From Poa pratensis (lineage: Eukaryota > Streptophyta > Magnoliopsida > Poales > Poaceae), in contig CAMZMU010000075.1 of the NCBI GenBank assembly GCA_947311845.1, forward strand, positions 20,465,670 to 20,529,669: 64,000 bases of DNA. Direction: 5' to 3'. Below, piece by piece: positions 1 through 8,892 of this stretch (the stretch's first letter is position 1; the number at the start of each line of letters is the position of its first letter). Position numbers and translations under genes: made by a program. The notes under the pieces are model-generated. The model ran no database searches, was not told the DNA's origin, and saw only the letters and a program-made list of their open reading frames with translations.

Positions 1-189
1 GTATTTTGGTTGCTTAAATTTCCGTGCTCTTCCGCTAGTGTCGAATTTGCCTTTGTGGGTTGACGTCCACATAAATGATGAAACGTCATGCATGAATGTT
101 GATCCGGACGGTTGCTGTATATGTGACATTTGTATACGTACGTCATAGGTGAAAGGTCACCAAATACGTATGTGTGTAACACGGACATA

Positions 190-222
190 GCTTCGGTGAC
201 TTGTAGCTTACAAGTCACCGAG
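190..222. repeat. Short palindrome at the left MITE end
   Basis: CGGTGACTTGTA and TACAAGTCACCG flank a 3-base loop, so the left edge of the MITE can fold into a hairpin of its own. The inner arm is the MITE terminus. The outer arm may be the relic of a second, head-to-head copy of that terminus. Confidence 0.5.
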
Positions 223-622
223 CGACTTGCTGCTCATCCGTTCCTCCATTTTAGATCTGACGATTGAGATTCATCCAAATCTAAATGTCGAAAATAAAAA
301 TATTCAGAAAAAATTGAAAAAATCCAGTCAATAATAAATGTCTCGTTTTGTCTTCTCTGAAAGTTTAATGCTATTTCGATTAATGGTTTGGGAATAAATA
401 GCGTTTTATGTTTTGATCTAAAAAACTATGTATTCACAAACCATTGATTCAAATCGGATATAATATTCACAAAATAGCTAACGAAGCATTTATGATTAAC
501 TGTAAATTTTTCAATTTTTTAAATAATTTTATTTTCGATATTTAGATTTGGATGAATATTATCCGTTAGATCTGAAATGGAGGGACGGATGAGTAGCAAG
601 TCGCTCGGTGACTTGTAGCTAC
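203..622. mobile_element. MITE-like element with long terminal inverted repeats
   Basis: The first and last ~150 bases are inverted copies of each other. The left arm reads GTAGCTTACAAGTCACCGAG and onward; the right arm read in reverse gives GTAGCTACAAGTCACCGAGC and onward. Both continue through CGACTTGC, CTCATCCG, CTCCATTT and ATCCAAATCTAAAT. The centre is A/T-rich and has no ORF. Long, strongly matching arms without a transposase suggest a Mutator-type MITE. I could not settle a target-site duplication because the right end runs straight into the neighbouring TRIM LTR. Confidence 0.7.
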
Positions 623-894
623 ACTCCGACCCACCCGGGCCGGCGGCTGTCACCCTGATAACTCTATAGAATCTTTATGCTTGCCTCCACAAATTGATAC
701 TATGATTTTCTGCCCTTTTGTTCTCACTCGTGTGCATGTAGGAAGGACTTTTCGGTTGGTCACCCATCATCAGTTTGCTTCGAACCAAGCACACTTAACC
801 ATGTGTTCTTTTCAGATGAGGTTGCGCAAAAGAAGTTGTAACTTATTAATATGAGTATTCTAAATCTTATTAAGTTATAAGATAGGATCTCACA
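621..894 (-). repeat. 3' LTR of the Cassandra-like TRIM
   Basis: Ends with ...GGATCTCACA on the plus strand, matching the right LTR. It is about 70-75% similar to the right LTR by eye, with indels. The outer end (CTACACTCCGACCCACC against AACACCCCGGCCCACC) lies within the junction with the MITE. Confidence 0.7.
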
Positions 895-1047
895 TCCTTC
901 CCCCTTAAAAGATCGATGCTCTCGTCGGTCAACCCCAATCCAGGAAATTCCCCTCTTGGCACCGTCTGTGCGTCCAGTGCCATCATATGGCCGCGCCCCT
1001 GACCCGCACACGCACCGTGTAACCGTGAGGGTTGACTTTGATACAAA

Positions 1048-1332
1048 TGTAACACCCCGGCCCACCCCCGGGCCGACAGTTGTCGACCCTGGCAGCTCTT
1101 TAATATCTTTAGACTGAACCCACATACCAACACCAGTCTTTTCTGTGCACGTTGTTCTCACTCGTGTGCATCAGGGAAGAACTTCTCGGTCGATCACCCA
1201 TCCTCAGATTGCTCTGGGCCAAGCACGATTAACCCCAGGGAAGAACTTTTCAGATGAGCTTCCGGAAAAAAGTTACGACTTGTTGGTATGAGTATTCTAT
1301 CAATCCTATTAAGCCAACGTCGGGATCTCACA
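1048..1332 (-). repeat. 5' LTR of the Cassandra-like TRIM
   Basis: 285 bp, with plus-strand ends TGTAACACCCCGG and GGGATCTCACA. The 5S-like block lies at about 1185-1262. Confidence 0.8.
1170..1262 (-). other. 5S rRNA-derived segment with Pol III internal control boxes
   Basis: On the minus strand GTTAATCGTGCTTGG matches the 5S A-box region (GTTAAGCGTGCTTGG in plants) with one change. GAGGATGGGTGA followed by GAGAAGTTCTTCC matches the C-box region (GGATGGGTGACC..GGGAAGTCC). The distance between the boxes is close to that in 5S genes. It is too incomplete to be a 5S gene; it is the 5S-derived part of the TRIM LTR. The left LTR carries a weaker copy at about 755-815. Confidence 0.75.
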
Positions 1333-1661
1333 ATATGTAAATTGTTTTTCATACCAGACGAAAAGCAGTAAAAAAGGGGCAACTTTCCGTGGTATATTGG
1401 TAGGAAAGCCATCAGAGTAGTCCTAACATCAGTAGCGTTTCTTTTTTCTGGGCGCCACTGATATAATTACTGGCACGTCGAATTTGTGTACACCGCTGCT
1501 CATGTACCAGTGGCGTGTGGATAGAGATGACACGTCACAAGTACGTGGGACCCACGTGACCACCTGGGCGAAAAGCGGCCGTGGCGTCGTAGAGGTGAGT
1601 ATCTCTCGCCCGTCTTCCTGCTGCTCCAGGTCAATCCCCTCCCCTCTCTACCCTGTCCACC
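1333..1661. other. No gene; possible subterminal region of a DNA transposon
   Basis: No coding sequence is visible. It contains CGCCACTG, ACTGGCACGT and ACCAGTGGCGTG (1506-1517). The last is repeated exactly in inverted orientation at 8815-8826, on the far side of the gene fragment and the Gypsy insertion. Clustered inverted short motifs like this are typical of transposon subterminal regions. Confidence 0.35.
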
Positions 1662-2009
1662 ATGGCGAACAACTACGAGGCCGGCAGCAGCTCGGCAGCC
1701 GCACCCCCAGGTGGACATCCTCATCCACATGAGGTGGATGGATCTCCCCGGCGAGCTCAAGGCCGACCCGAACTTCTCCATCGTCAACCACGGGCGTCGT
1801 TGGCCATGCTCAGGACCAAGCGGGCCCGCAATGTCGCACACTATGAAGGCTGGATTCGCACAGTCAAGAAGAACCTCGAAGGACACGGTGCGTTCTGGGA
1901 GGGGTGCACCGTCGAGGAGTTCCTCACCGTCTGACGTATTGGACAGAGCTCAAGGAGGAGCACAACCCGTCTTTTCGTCTCGGCCATACTAGACCACCCG
2001 TCGTTAAGG
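1662..2009 (+). pseudogene. Disrupted coding fragment, 5' part (function unknown)
   Basis: An ATG in good context (CCACCATGGCG) opens a 90-residue frame. Its GC-rich, gene-like start encodes Met-Ala-Asn-Asn-Tyr-Glu and then a Ser/Ala-rich stretch. A second frame over the same bases (about 1711-1800) reads DLPGELKADPNFSIVNHGR, which looks more protein-like. The first frame regains sense at about 1805 (LRTKRARNVAHYEGWIRTVK), so at least two frameshifts are present. The coding sense then drifts again near 1935. A Gypsy element is inserted directly after, and the interrupted sequence resumes at 8208. I do not recognise the family. It could be a captured gene fragment inside a DNA transposon. Confidence 0.45.
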
Positions 2010-2014
2010 AGGAG
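2010..2014. repeat. Target-site duplication AGGAG (left)
   Basis: AGGAG directly precedes the LTR and is repeated at 8203-8207 directly after the other LTR. This fixes both ends of the Gypsy-type insertion. Confidence 0.9.
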
Positions 2015-3108
2015 TGATGCGGGTAGGTCCCGATTTTCACGGATTTGGGCGGAGGGAAGGATGAACACGAAGAACACGCGAAGAACGATGAACATAAAGA
2101 GGGGAAATCAAACACACAAGGGTAAATAGCAAGTAGCAACCCGGCAAGAATTGACTGGTAACAAATCCCCGAGGGCAGCCCCCAATCCTCCTCTCCAAGC
2201 ACACCTTACTCTTAGGATTGTTTGTCCAATTGGTCAATCCAACCAACCCAATCTACACTCTAAGAGGGAAGATTAGCAAGTAATCGCAACTACAAGCGGA
2301 GCCTTGGTATCCACGCAGGGATCTTCTCCTCAAGAGGAGGCCTTGGTTCATCTTCACATGTGGAGATCTTGATTCATCTCCATAGGAGGAAAGAGACACT
2401 TTGAGAAGAAGGAGCAAGGCTCTACTTTAGTTCCCAAATCATAGTCTAACCCTAGATCTAGTCCAAGGAGTCCTATTTATAGTCTAGATCCAAAACGAGG
2501 CGGAAGGATAAGGTTACACGGGCCTCCTGCCCGAACTGCTCCCGCACTGGCGGTAGTACCGCTGGCTTAGCCGGTGCTACCGCTGGTGCGGGAAGGCGCG
2601 GCTTCATCCCACCTCGCCGGTACCACTTGGTGCCGCTGTTGATGCCGCTGCCGGTACCGGGTAAGGGTTCCGAAGGGCTGTTTCGGCGGTAGTGCCAGCG
2701 GTAGCACCGCCGGCGTGGGGCTCGCCCATCCCACGTCCCCGGTACCGGTCGGTACCGCTGGCGGTACCGCCGGCGTGGGTTGAGGCCTTGCTGACTGGGC
2801 CAGGGGCGGTAGTACCGCTTATTCCAGCGGTAGTACCGCCGCTAGGGATTCTTCTCTTCTTTCTTCTCCTCTTCCAAGCCTCCGCCTTGACGGGCTCCAT
2901 TCCTCTTGCGCCTTGTCCATCCTCCCGTGTACACGTACTCGTCGTGGTAACCCTAGCATCATCAAGTGACGAAGCATGACGTAGAATACCATCCAAAGGG
3001 TGAGGAATGGGGCTCAAGTAGAGGAACGAGCTCACCTTTGATGTCCATGGTGGCTTGTGAAGTGTGGAGGGTCTTGACATGGTGATGGTCGTGACCAGGG
3101 CTACATCA
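2015..3108 (-). repeat. 3' LTR of the gag-only Gypsy element
   Basis: 1094 bp. It contains many copies of the palindrome-rich motif GCGGTAGTACCGC and variants (about 2530-2850), which form a small GC-rich cluster within the LTR. Some of the same motif recurs in the element's leader at 6765-6805. Confidence 0.9.
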
Positions 3109-3130
3109 TCTCCCCCCCCCCCCCCTTTAA
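3109..3130 (-). other. Polypurine tract of the Gypsy element
   Basis: On the minus strand AAAGG followed by a run of 14 G in total and AGA lies immediately upstream of the 3' LTR start (TGATGTAGCCC). This is the expected place for the plus-strand primer. Confidence 0.85.
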
Positions 3131-3534
3131 AAAGAGTCGTCCGCGACTCTTGCTCTCCATTATCATGCAAAGGAGGTAGATGTGTTGTCGAAGAATTGAA
3201 TTCACCAAGCCTACAAACATCAAAGACCAAGCAAACCATGTGTGTGCAAGATAGAGGAGCATATCATCAATGACATGTCCATTCATGTTCATTACACCAT
3301 TAGCACAACACAAATATGAGAAAGTCAAAGCATATGCAAGGTCAATGTGCAAGCAATTGCTCGAAACATCATCAAAATGTGGGAACACAAAAACTCCATG
3401 AAAATGTGAGAAGGCAACGATAGCTATCTCATTTTGAAACATATGATCATTATTGCACACAAGGCATTGTAAAGAACAATTTGTCATCATCCTTGATGCA
3501 ATAAGAGTATAATTTGGCAAACCCACACCATGAA

Positions 3535-4420
3535 AAATGTCCAATGTATCAACATGGTTGCAAACAAACCATAGGAAAGAGCAAGTTTTCGACATATTTG
3601 TTGCAACACCAAATGCGTAGGAACCAAAACACTCATGACAAGACATGCTCGAAATGCATTATGGTTGCAAACAAACCATTGGAAAGAACAATTGTTCATC
3701 ATATTTGTTGCAACACATAAATCATTCATATGAAAGATGGGAAAATTTGTCTTGCCATAGGAGAAACCAACATCACAAACATGTTTGCAAACAAACCAAA
3801 TGCAAGAGAAATTGGTCAACTTGTTTGATCCAAAACATGGGAAAGGTATTAGAGCCGGGTTCGATCCACGACTCAAGTGTATGCTCTCAAGAGCTCGCAT
3901 TGTCAACTCATGCTCAATTGCGGTTGACATTATCATGCATTGACCGGCACACACAAGACACCATATGAAGAAATGATGTGCACGGTATATGAACACGTCT
4001 TCCATCATGACGCGTCTCTTCATTTGCACAACACCAACCACACCAAAATCAAATGGAAAATATGACATATGTGGATGGTCACTATGCAAAGTGAAGGATG
4101 GAACAAGGTCCATAAAAGAGAACGAAAATCTCCACAAGGTGAGAAAGCTATGGGGGCAATCTCATAAGCCAATATACCAACATTATTGCAAACCAAGCAT
4201 TTAAAAGAACAATTGTTCAATATTTTGGATGCAACAATGGGAAAGTAGCGCAAACATCGATTGCAAAACATGGGTATGGCAAAGTCATCACAAATAGAAG
4301 AATCGACATGGTCAACATTGCGGAAAGCGTGAACATTGTTGTCACCAAACATTGGAAAAGAGCAATTGTTCGTCATGTTTGAATTGACAACGGACGAGAA
4401 TTGGAAACACTCATAACTAG
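3535..4420 (-). repeat. Degenerate tandem repeat with recurring NNCSFxxxVCNN peptide
   Basis: The DNA repeats a block built on GCAAACAAACCATTGGAAAG plus AACAATTGTTC at irregular spacing (near 3555, 3667, 3788, 4185 and 4350). On the minus strand several copies encode variants of NNCSFQWFVCNH or NNCSFKCLVCNN in different frames. No single long ORF spans the array, so it is a decayed repetitive coding region or a non-coding minisatellite-like part of the element. Confidence 0.6.
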
Positions 4421-4792
4421 GCATGTCGATGGAAAATCATCACAAATAGATGATTCCACATGATCAACATTAGAAGTATCACATGGGAATAAAAATGTAT
4501 CATATGATGGGGCAAAGAAATCATCCATAGCATGCAAGCATTCAAAATTCATCATGTCCACTAGCGGGATCATGGTCACATCAACACCCATACCTTTGTT
4601 GTCCTTCTCATGTGAAGTAGGTGTTGAAGTAGGGGCCTCTATGTGGCCGACTCGTTCATCTTGATGTAGGCATGTGGTGGCATCATCATCATCCATGAAA
4701 CCTAGCACACGATGAGAGAACACACTAGAGGAAGATGGTAAGTTGTTAGAAAGCAAAGTGGCCTCACTTGCCCTATCAACTACCTCTCTCAA
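4373..4792 (-). CDS. Downstream gag-region ORF, probably frameshifted from the gag-like ORF
   Basis: A 139-residue minus-strand frame begins with an ATG that overlaps the stop of the upstream gag-like ORF (ATGA, 4789-4792). It is acidic and Ser/Thr-rich (MDDDDATT, PTSTPTSHEKD) and contains no recognisable domain. The overlap could be a real stop-start arrangement, but a simple frameshift in one longer gag ORF explains it equally well. The repeated element VDHVESSICDDF links it to the degenerate repeat region that follows. Confidence 0.4.
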   Translation of the reverse strand: MREVVDRASEATLLSNNLPSSSSVFSHRVLGFMDDDDATTCLHQDERVGHIEAPTSTPTSHEKDNKGMGVDVTMIPLVDMMNFECLHAMDDFFAPSYDTFLFPCDTSNVDHVESSICDDFPSTCLVMSVSNSRPLSIQT

Positions 4793-5934
4793 CTCAAAGG
4801 TGTATCACTCATTCCCTCAAAGCGAAAACACTCAAACTCGCATATGGTGGAGGCACTCAACTCACTCTCGTTCTCACTCAAGTGGGCTAAGTGGCTCTCA
4901 TTCTCACATGGGATTGGTGCTATCTCATCATTGAAGCACATGAGGGTAGGCTCGGTTTCCTCATCTCCACACGCCTCCAAGGTTGAAGGGCAACTCCCAT
5001 GCTCAACCTTCTCGAGCTCATCGCCTCCAAAGATGCATGCCATAGTTTGGCCATCCTCATTCAACGCATCCACCAATGTGATAGCATTGCTCATGCTCGC
5101 CTCCGTGGTCGAAGGGAGAATCCCATTCTCGACCATCTTCTTGTCGCCCTCATCTCCATTTGGGCACTCCCACATCATGTGACCATTGCCATCGCATATT
5201 GGACACGAGAGATTGGGACATTCTCGTGGACCATGGTCTTGGCCTTGGCAATTGTCGCATATGCGTTCTTCCTCATGCCATATGGGAGTCCAAGTGTCTC
5301 GGCGATCTCTAGGGTGAGGTGGTGGCGAAGGAGTGCGTTCATGGCGTCCACCATTTGAGCGATGAAGCTCTTGATATTCATTCTTTTGGTACGCTCGAGG
5401 TGAGTGTTGACGTTCTTGTCGAGGTTCATGACGTCCATGACGATCGCGTTGTTGTGGTGGTGGTGATGGTAGGCGGTCATGATGTTCCCCATTTGGGCGT
5501 TGACGCTCTTGAGGCGCGTTGGCATTGTTCACGCTAGGAGAACGTGGATGTTCCACGTGAAGACGATGTCGTTCACGACCGTCGCGCCTTGGGTTATCTT
5601 GAAGATCTTGTTGTGGTTCAACTTGACGAGGACCATGACGCGTATGCCTTGATTGTGACGACCTTGAGGTGCTTCTTGTACGGCTTGAGCGTGAAGGAGC
5701 TCGTTGTCGCGCAAGGTTGTTGATAGCTTCGGTCATCCGCTCCATGTTCGCATTGATTTCGTTGAAGTTGGCATCATGAGTTTGGAGACGGCGCTCGTAG
5801 CGGCCTAAGCCATCACGAAGAAGGTGTCCAATACCAACGAAGTCGTCAAGTGTAACATAGGCATGATCACCTTGAACTTCACCATGGATTTCCTCTTCCG
5901 AGCTTGAGCTTCCGTTTGTACTTCCCCTAAACAT
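4789..5934 (-). CDS. Gag-like protein with two CCHC zinc knuckles
   Basis: A 381-residue ORF, the only sizeable intact frame of the Gypsy-type element. The N-terminal ~90 residues are acidic, then helical, with a likely coiled coil (NFNEINANMERMTEAINNLA). Next comes a strongly basic, Arg/His/Pro-rich segment (about 95-225). Two retroviral-type knuckles follow, CDNCQGQDHGPREC and CPICDGNGHMMWEC, both CX2CX4HX4C, at about 230-265. The C-terminal part is acidic. In LTR retrotransposons such proteins coat the element RNA and build the cytoplasmic particle. The start is the first ATG downstream of a ~1.1 kb leader. No protease is fused to it. Confidence 0.75.
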   Translation of the reverse strand: MFRGSTNGSSSSEEEIHGEVQGDHAYVTLDDFVGIGHLLRDGLGRYERRLQTHDANFNEINANMERMTEAINNLARQRAPSRSSRTRSTSRSSQSRHTRHGPRQVEPQQDLQDNPRRDGRERHRLHVEHPRSPSVNNANAPQERQRPNGEHHDRLPSPPPQQRDRHGRHEPRQERQHSPRAYQKNEYQELHRSNGGRHERTPSPPPHPRDRRDTWTPIWHEEERICDNCQGQDHGPRECPNLSCPICDGNGHMMWECPNGDEGDKKMVENGILPSTTEASMSNAITLVDALNEDGQTMACIFGGDELEKVEHGSCPSTLEACGDEETEPTLMCFNDEIAPIPCENESHLAHLSENESELSASTICEFECFRFEGMSDTPLS

Positions 5935-7079
5935 TTTCTCAAGATCAAGTGAGATATGTGGTAAAGAAAAACCAAGACAAACTATATCCCAAGTATAATG
6001 TGGCTTAGAGGAGAGTATCCGGTTCTAACACCCAACACACACACTTATGAGGATAGGAAGGTATGAAGTGGCAAACGAAACAAGCAAACCCGCGAAAAGT
6101 ATGTTGTTCAAGGTAGAGAAAATCCACAATGATCAAATTACTCAAGAAACTCCAACCACAAATGATGAAGAAACACACACAAAAGCGAATGATGGGGTTG
6201 GGCGACCAAAAGGGCGAGCACTCGAAGATTGACAACCTAACGAAGACTACGTGCTCAAATGTCACCCAACACAAGAAGGACGCTAGCTCAATTACTTTTA
6301 GTGGGCAACGGATTTGCACAAGAGTTAACACTCACACTCACTTTGGCGGTTTTCGCTTTGTCGCAACCTACAAGAGATGAAACTTGGCACCACTTGATTC
6401 TTTTCTTTTTTTTTTGATTTTTGCTTTTTGACGATGATTCCTTCTCTTTTGCTAGTGCCAAGCTCTCTAACGATACACACTCGCCAATACTTTGAAGACA
6501 AACACTCAACACGTGCAATGCCTCGCAATATCACCGAGCTAGTCCAATAGGTTAAGTTGCGCGAAAGGAAGAAGGGCTCACAACGGAAATGATGGTGGGG
6601 GAAATGTCGAGTCCTTGGTGGCGTCGTCGCTTGGCGTTGATGAAGTCGCTGCGGAAGCTTGTCGATGTCGTAGACGTGTAGTACACACCAGCGAAGGACT
6701 CAAACAACAAGAGGAAATGCCAAAACGAACCGAGGAAAAGAAAATTTTCTGAAAATTTGGGCCCTGGCGGTAGTACCGCTTAAGCTGGCGGTAGTACCGC
6801 TGTCAACTTTTCTGCTCGAATTTTGTGCGATTTTGGGCTCCAAAACTTCCTCGAATCCATGGGGAAATGGCAAAATTGAGGCTATGGGAACGCAAACAAA
6901 GGTGGAGGGCGTCCTAAAGCAACAGATCCATGGAGAAAAACTACCAAAAACGCAACGAATCGACAGATCGGCTCGAATCAAGGCAAGGCTATTTTTGGTG
7001 GAAATTTTCGAATTTCTCAAAAACGAAGAAAAAATTGGTGGATTTTGGTGGAAACACAACTCAAATCCGTGTCAACCTA
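5935..7079 (-). other. Untranslated leader of the Gypsy element
   Basis: About 1.1 kb lies between PBS and gag-like start with no convincing ORF. It includes two GCGGTAGTACCGC-type motifs (about 6765-6805) like those clustered in the LTR, and a T-rich run near 6400. Confidence 0.6.
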
Positions 7080-7093
7080 GAGCTCTGATACCA
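7080..7093 (-). other. Primer-binding site for initiator tRNA-Met
   Basis: The minus strand reads TGGTATCAGAGCTC two bases after the 5' LTR end. TGGTATCAGAGC is the usual complement of the plant initiator tRNA-Met 3' end. Confidence 0.9.
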
Positions 7094-7095
7094 TA

Positions 7096-8202
7096 TGATG
7101 CGGGTAGGTCCCGATTTTCACGGATTTGGGCGGAGGGAAGGATGAACACGAAAAACACGCGAAGAACGATGAACACAAAGAGGGGAAATTAAACACACAA
7201 GGGTAAATAGCAAGTAGCAACCCGGCAAGAATTGACTGGTAACAAATCCCCGAGGGCAGCCCCCAATCCTCCTCTCCCAAGCACACCTTACTCTTAGGAT
7301 TGTTTGTCCAATTGGTCAATCCAACCAACCCAATCTACACTCTAAGAGGGAAGATTAGCAAGTAATCGCAACTACAAGCGGAGCCTTGGTATCCACGCAG
7401 GGATCTTCTCCTCAAGAGGAGGCCTTGGTTCATCTCCACATGTGGAGGTCTTGATTCATCTCCATAGGAGGAAAGAGACACTTTGAGAAGAAGGAGCAAG
7501 GCTCTACTTTAGTTCCCAAATCATAGTCTAACCCTAGATCTAGTCCAAGGAGTCCTATTTATAGTCTAGATCCAAAACGAGGTGGAAGGATAAGGTTACA
7601 CGGGCCTCCTGCCCGAACTGCTCCCGCACTGGCGGTAGTACGCTGGCTTAGCCGGTGCTACCGCTGGTGCGGGAAGGCGCGGCTTCATCCCACCTCGCCG
7701 GTACCACTTGGTGCCGCTGTTGATGCCGCTGCCGGTACCGGGTAAGGGTTCCGAAGGGCTGTTTCGGCGGTAGTGCCAGCGGTAGCACCGCCGGCGTGGG
7801 GCTCGCCCATCCCACGTCCCCGGTACCGGTCGGTACCGCTGCTGGTACCGCTGGCGGTACCGCCGGCGTGGGTTGAGGCCTTGCTGACTGGGCCAGGGGC
7901 GGTAGTACCGCTTATTCCAGCGGTAGTACCGCCGCCTAGGGATTCTTCTCTTCTTTCTTCTCCTCTTCCAAGCCTCCGCCTTGACGGGCTCCATTCCTCT
8001 TGCGCCTTGTCCATCCTCCCGTGTACACGTACTCGTCGTGGTAACCCTAGCATCATCAAGTGACGAAGCATGACGTAGAATACCATCCAAAGGGTGAGGA
8101 ATGGGGCTCAAGTAGAGGAACGAGCTCACCTTTGATGTCCATGGTGGCTTGTGAAGTGTGGAGGGTCTTGACGTGGTGATGGTCGTGACCAGGGCTACAT
8201 CA
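7096..8202 (-). repeat. 5' LTR of the gag-only Gypsy element
   Basis: 1107 bp, nearly identical to 2015-3108. It has a short duplicated GGTACCGCTGCT-type insertion at about 7838 and small indels. Confidence 0.9.
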
Positions 8203-8207
8203 AGGAG

Positions 8208-8570
8208 GAAGACAAGGAGTACAACTCTGAGGACGACCTTAACGTCAAGTAAGCCTTGGCAGCCTCCGTCGAGACCGCCACGTTGGACGATTTTGCATGC
8301 TGGTCGTGCCTCCCCTGGGATCTCCACGACATGGTGCTGGAGCAGCCGCATCCGCCACCGCCGCCGTACTTCCCACCCGATCTGGTTAGGCGAGAAGGAG
8401 GAGCCAGCGCAGGAGGTAGAGCACGCGAGACCGCTGCCCTGCGCGCCGGGCCACCGCTGCCACCTGTCACAGATTGGCCGTGGCCGCAACATGTCTTCAT
8501 TGACCTCTCCCGGGAAAACGACGACGAGTCGCTATACGTACCGACCGACGGCCTTTTAGTTTTTTAATTG
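8208..8570 (+). pseudogene. Disrupted coding fragment, 3' part
   Basis: Directly after the second AGGAG the interrupted sequence resumes with an acidic coding-like stretch (KTRSTT in one frame; EEDKEYNSEDDLNVK in another, ending in TAA at about 8250). A GC-rich, Pro-rich frame follows to about 8567. Removing the Gypsy element and one AGGAG joins GTTAAGGAGGAAGACAAG, so the acidic run probably continued the upstream reading frame. The product is not recognised and the frame is broken. Confidence 0.4.
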
Positions 8571-8892
8571 CTGTAAGCGCCTTTTGGCACGAAAATAGGT
8601 AAATTACCACCGCTTGAATGAAGTTTGAAGTTTAAATTTTATTCCAAAAATATACATTTCGAGTAATTTCAGTGAAATTTCAAAATTGGCGTTGAATTTT
8701 ATTTTAATTGCCAAATTGTTCTGTTGACGTGTGTGGCATACCACAACTAACCCGCAATGGTGACACATGGAACGCAGGTAACCGATGCAGTACTTACAAG
8801 TGGCACGTCCACCTCACGCCACTGGTAACCTTTTCACACTAGCAGCTGTGGACCTATATATCACGTAACTGATTATCGCGTAAAGATAATCA
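8571..8892. other. A/T-rich non-coding stretch
   Basis: No gene is visible. It contains CACGCCACTGGT (8815-8826), the inverted partner of 1506-1517. It also has a perfect 9 bp hairpin (CTGATTATC ... GATAATCAG, about 8869-8893) at the edge of the repeat that begins at 8893. Confidence 0.4.

Larger units (their letters stand above)
621..1332 (-). mobile_element. Cassandra-like TRIM retrotransposon carrying 5S rRNA-like LTRs
   Basis: Two related direct repeats (621-894 and 1048-1332) flank a non-coding spacer of about 150 bases. The right copy has TG...CA ends on the minus strand (TGTGAGATCCCGACG ... GGGTGTTACA). Just inside the left repeat is a purine tract (minus AAGGGGGAAGGA) suitable as the PPT. 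Just inside the right repeat, minus TTTGTATCAAAGTC resembles a decayed initiator tRNA-Met PBS (TGGTATCAGAG). Both LTRs contain a stretch recognisable as 5S rRNA, which is the hallmark of Cassandra TRIMs. The element encodes nothing. The left LTR is more diverged, and its outer end is blurred by the adjacent MITE. Confidence 0.8.
2015..8202 (-). mobile_element. Complete non-autonomous Gypsy-type LTR retrotransposon (gag-like ORF only)
   Basis: Two nearly identical LTRs of about 1.1 kb with TGATG...CATCA ends, a 5 bp TSD (AGGAG), a PBS matching initiator tRNA-Met and a G-rich PPT define a structurally complete element read on the minus strand. The 4 kb interior holds one gag-like ORF with two CCHC knuckles, then a degenerate tandem repeat region. 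No protease, integrase, reverse transcriptase or RNase H motif is visible in any frame. It would depend on enzymes from a related autonomous element. The two LTRs differ by only a few substitutions and short indels, so insertion is comparatively recent. It splits the unknown coding fragment at 1662-2009 and 8208-8570. Confidence 0.9.

Noticed and set aside
1170..1262. A 5S rRNA gene
   Set aside because: Only the internal control region is similar. Both ends of 5S are missing and the sequence lies within LTR repeats.
4844..5358. Plus-strand ORFs of 112 and 119 codons opposite the gag-like ORF
   Set aside because: Antisense to the zinc-knuckle ORF, with no coding features of their own.
6402..6420. 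T run considered as a retroelement poly(A) tail
   Set aside because: It lies in the leader of the Gypsy element with no adjacent LINE or SINE 3' sequence and no TSD.
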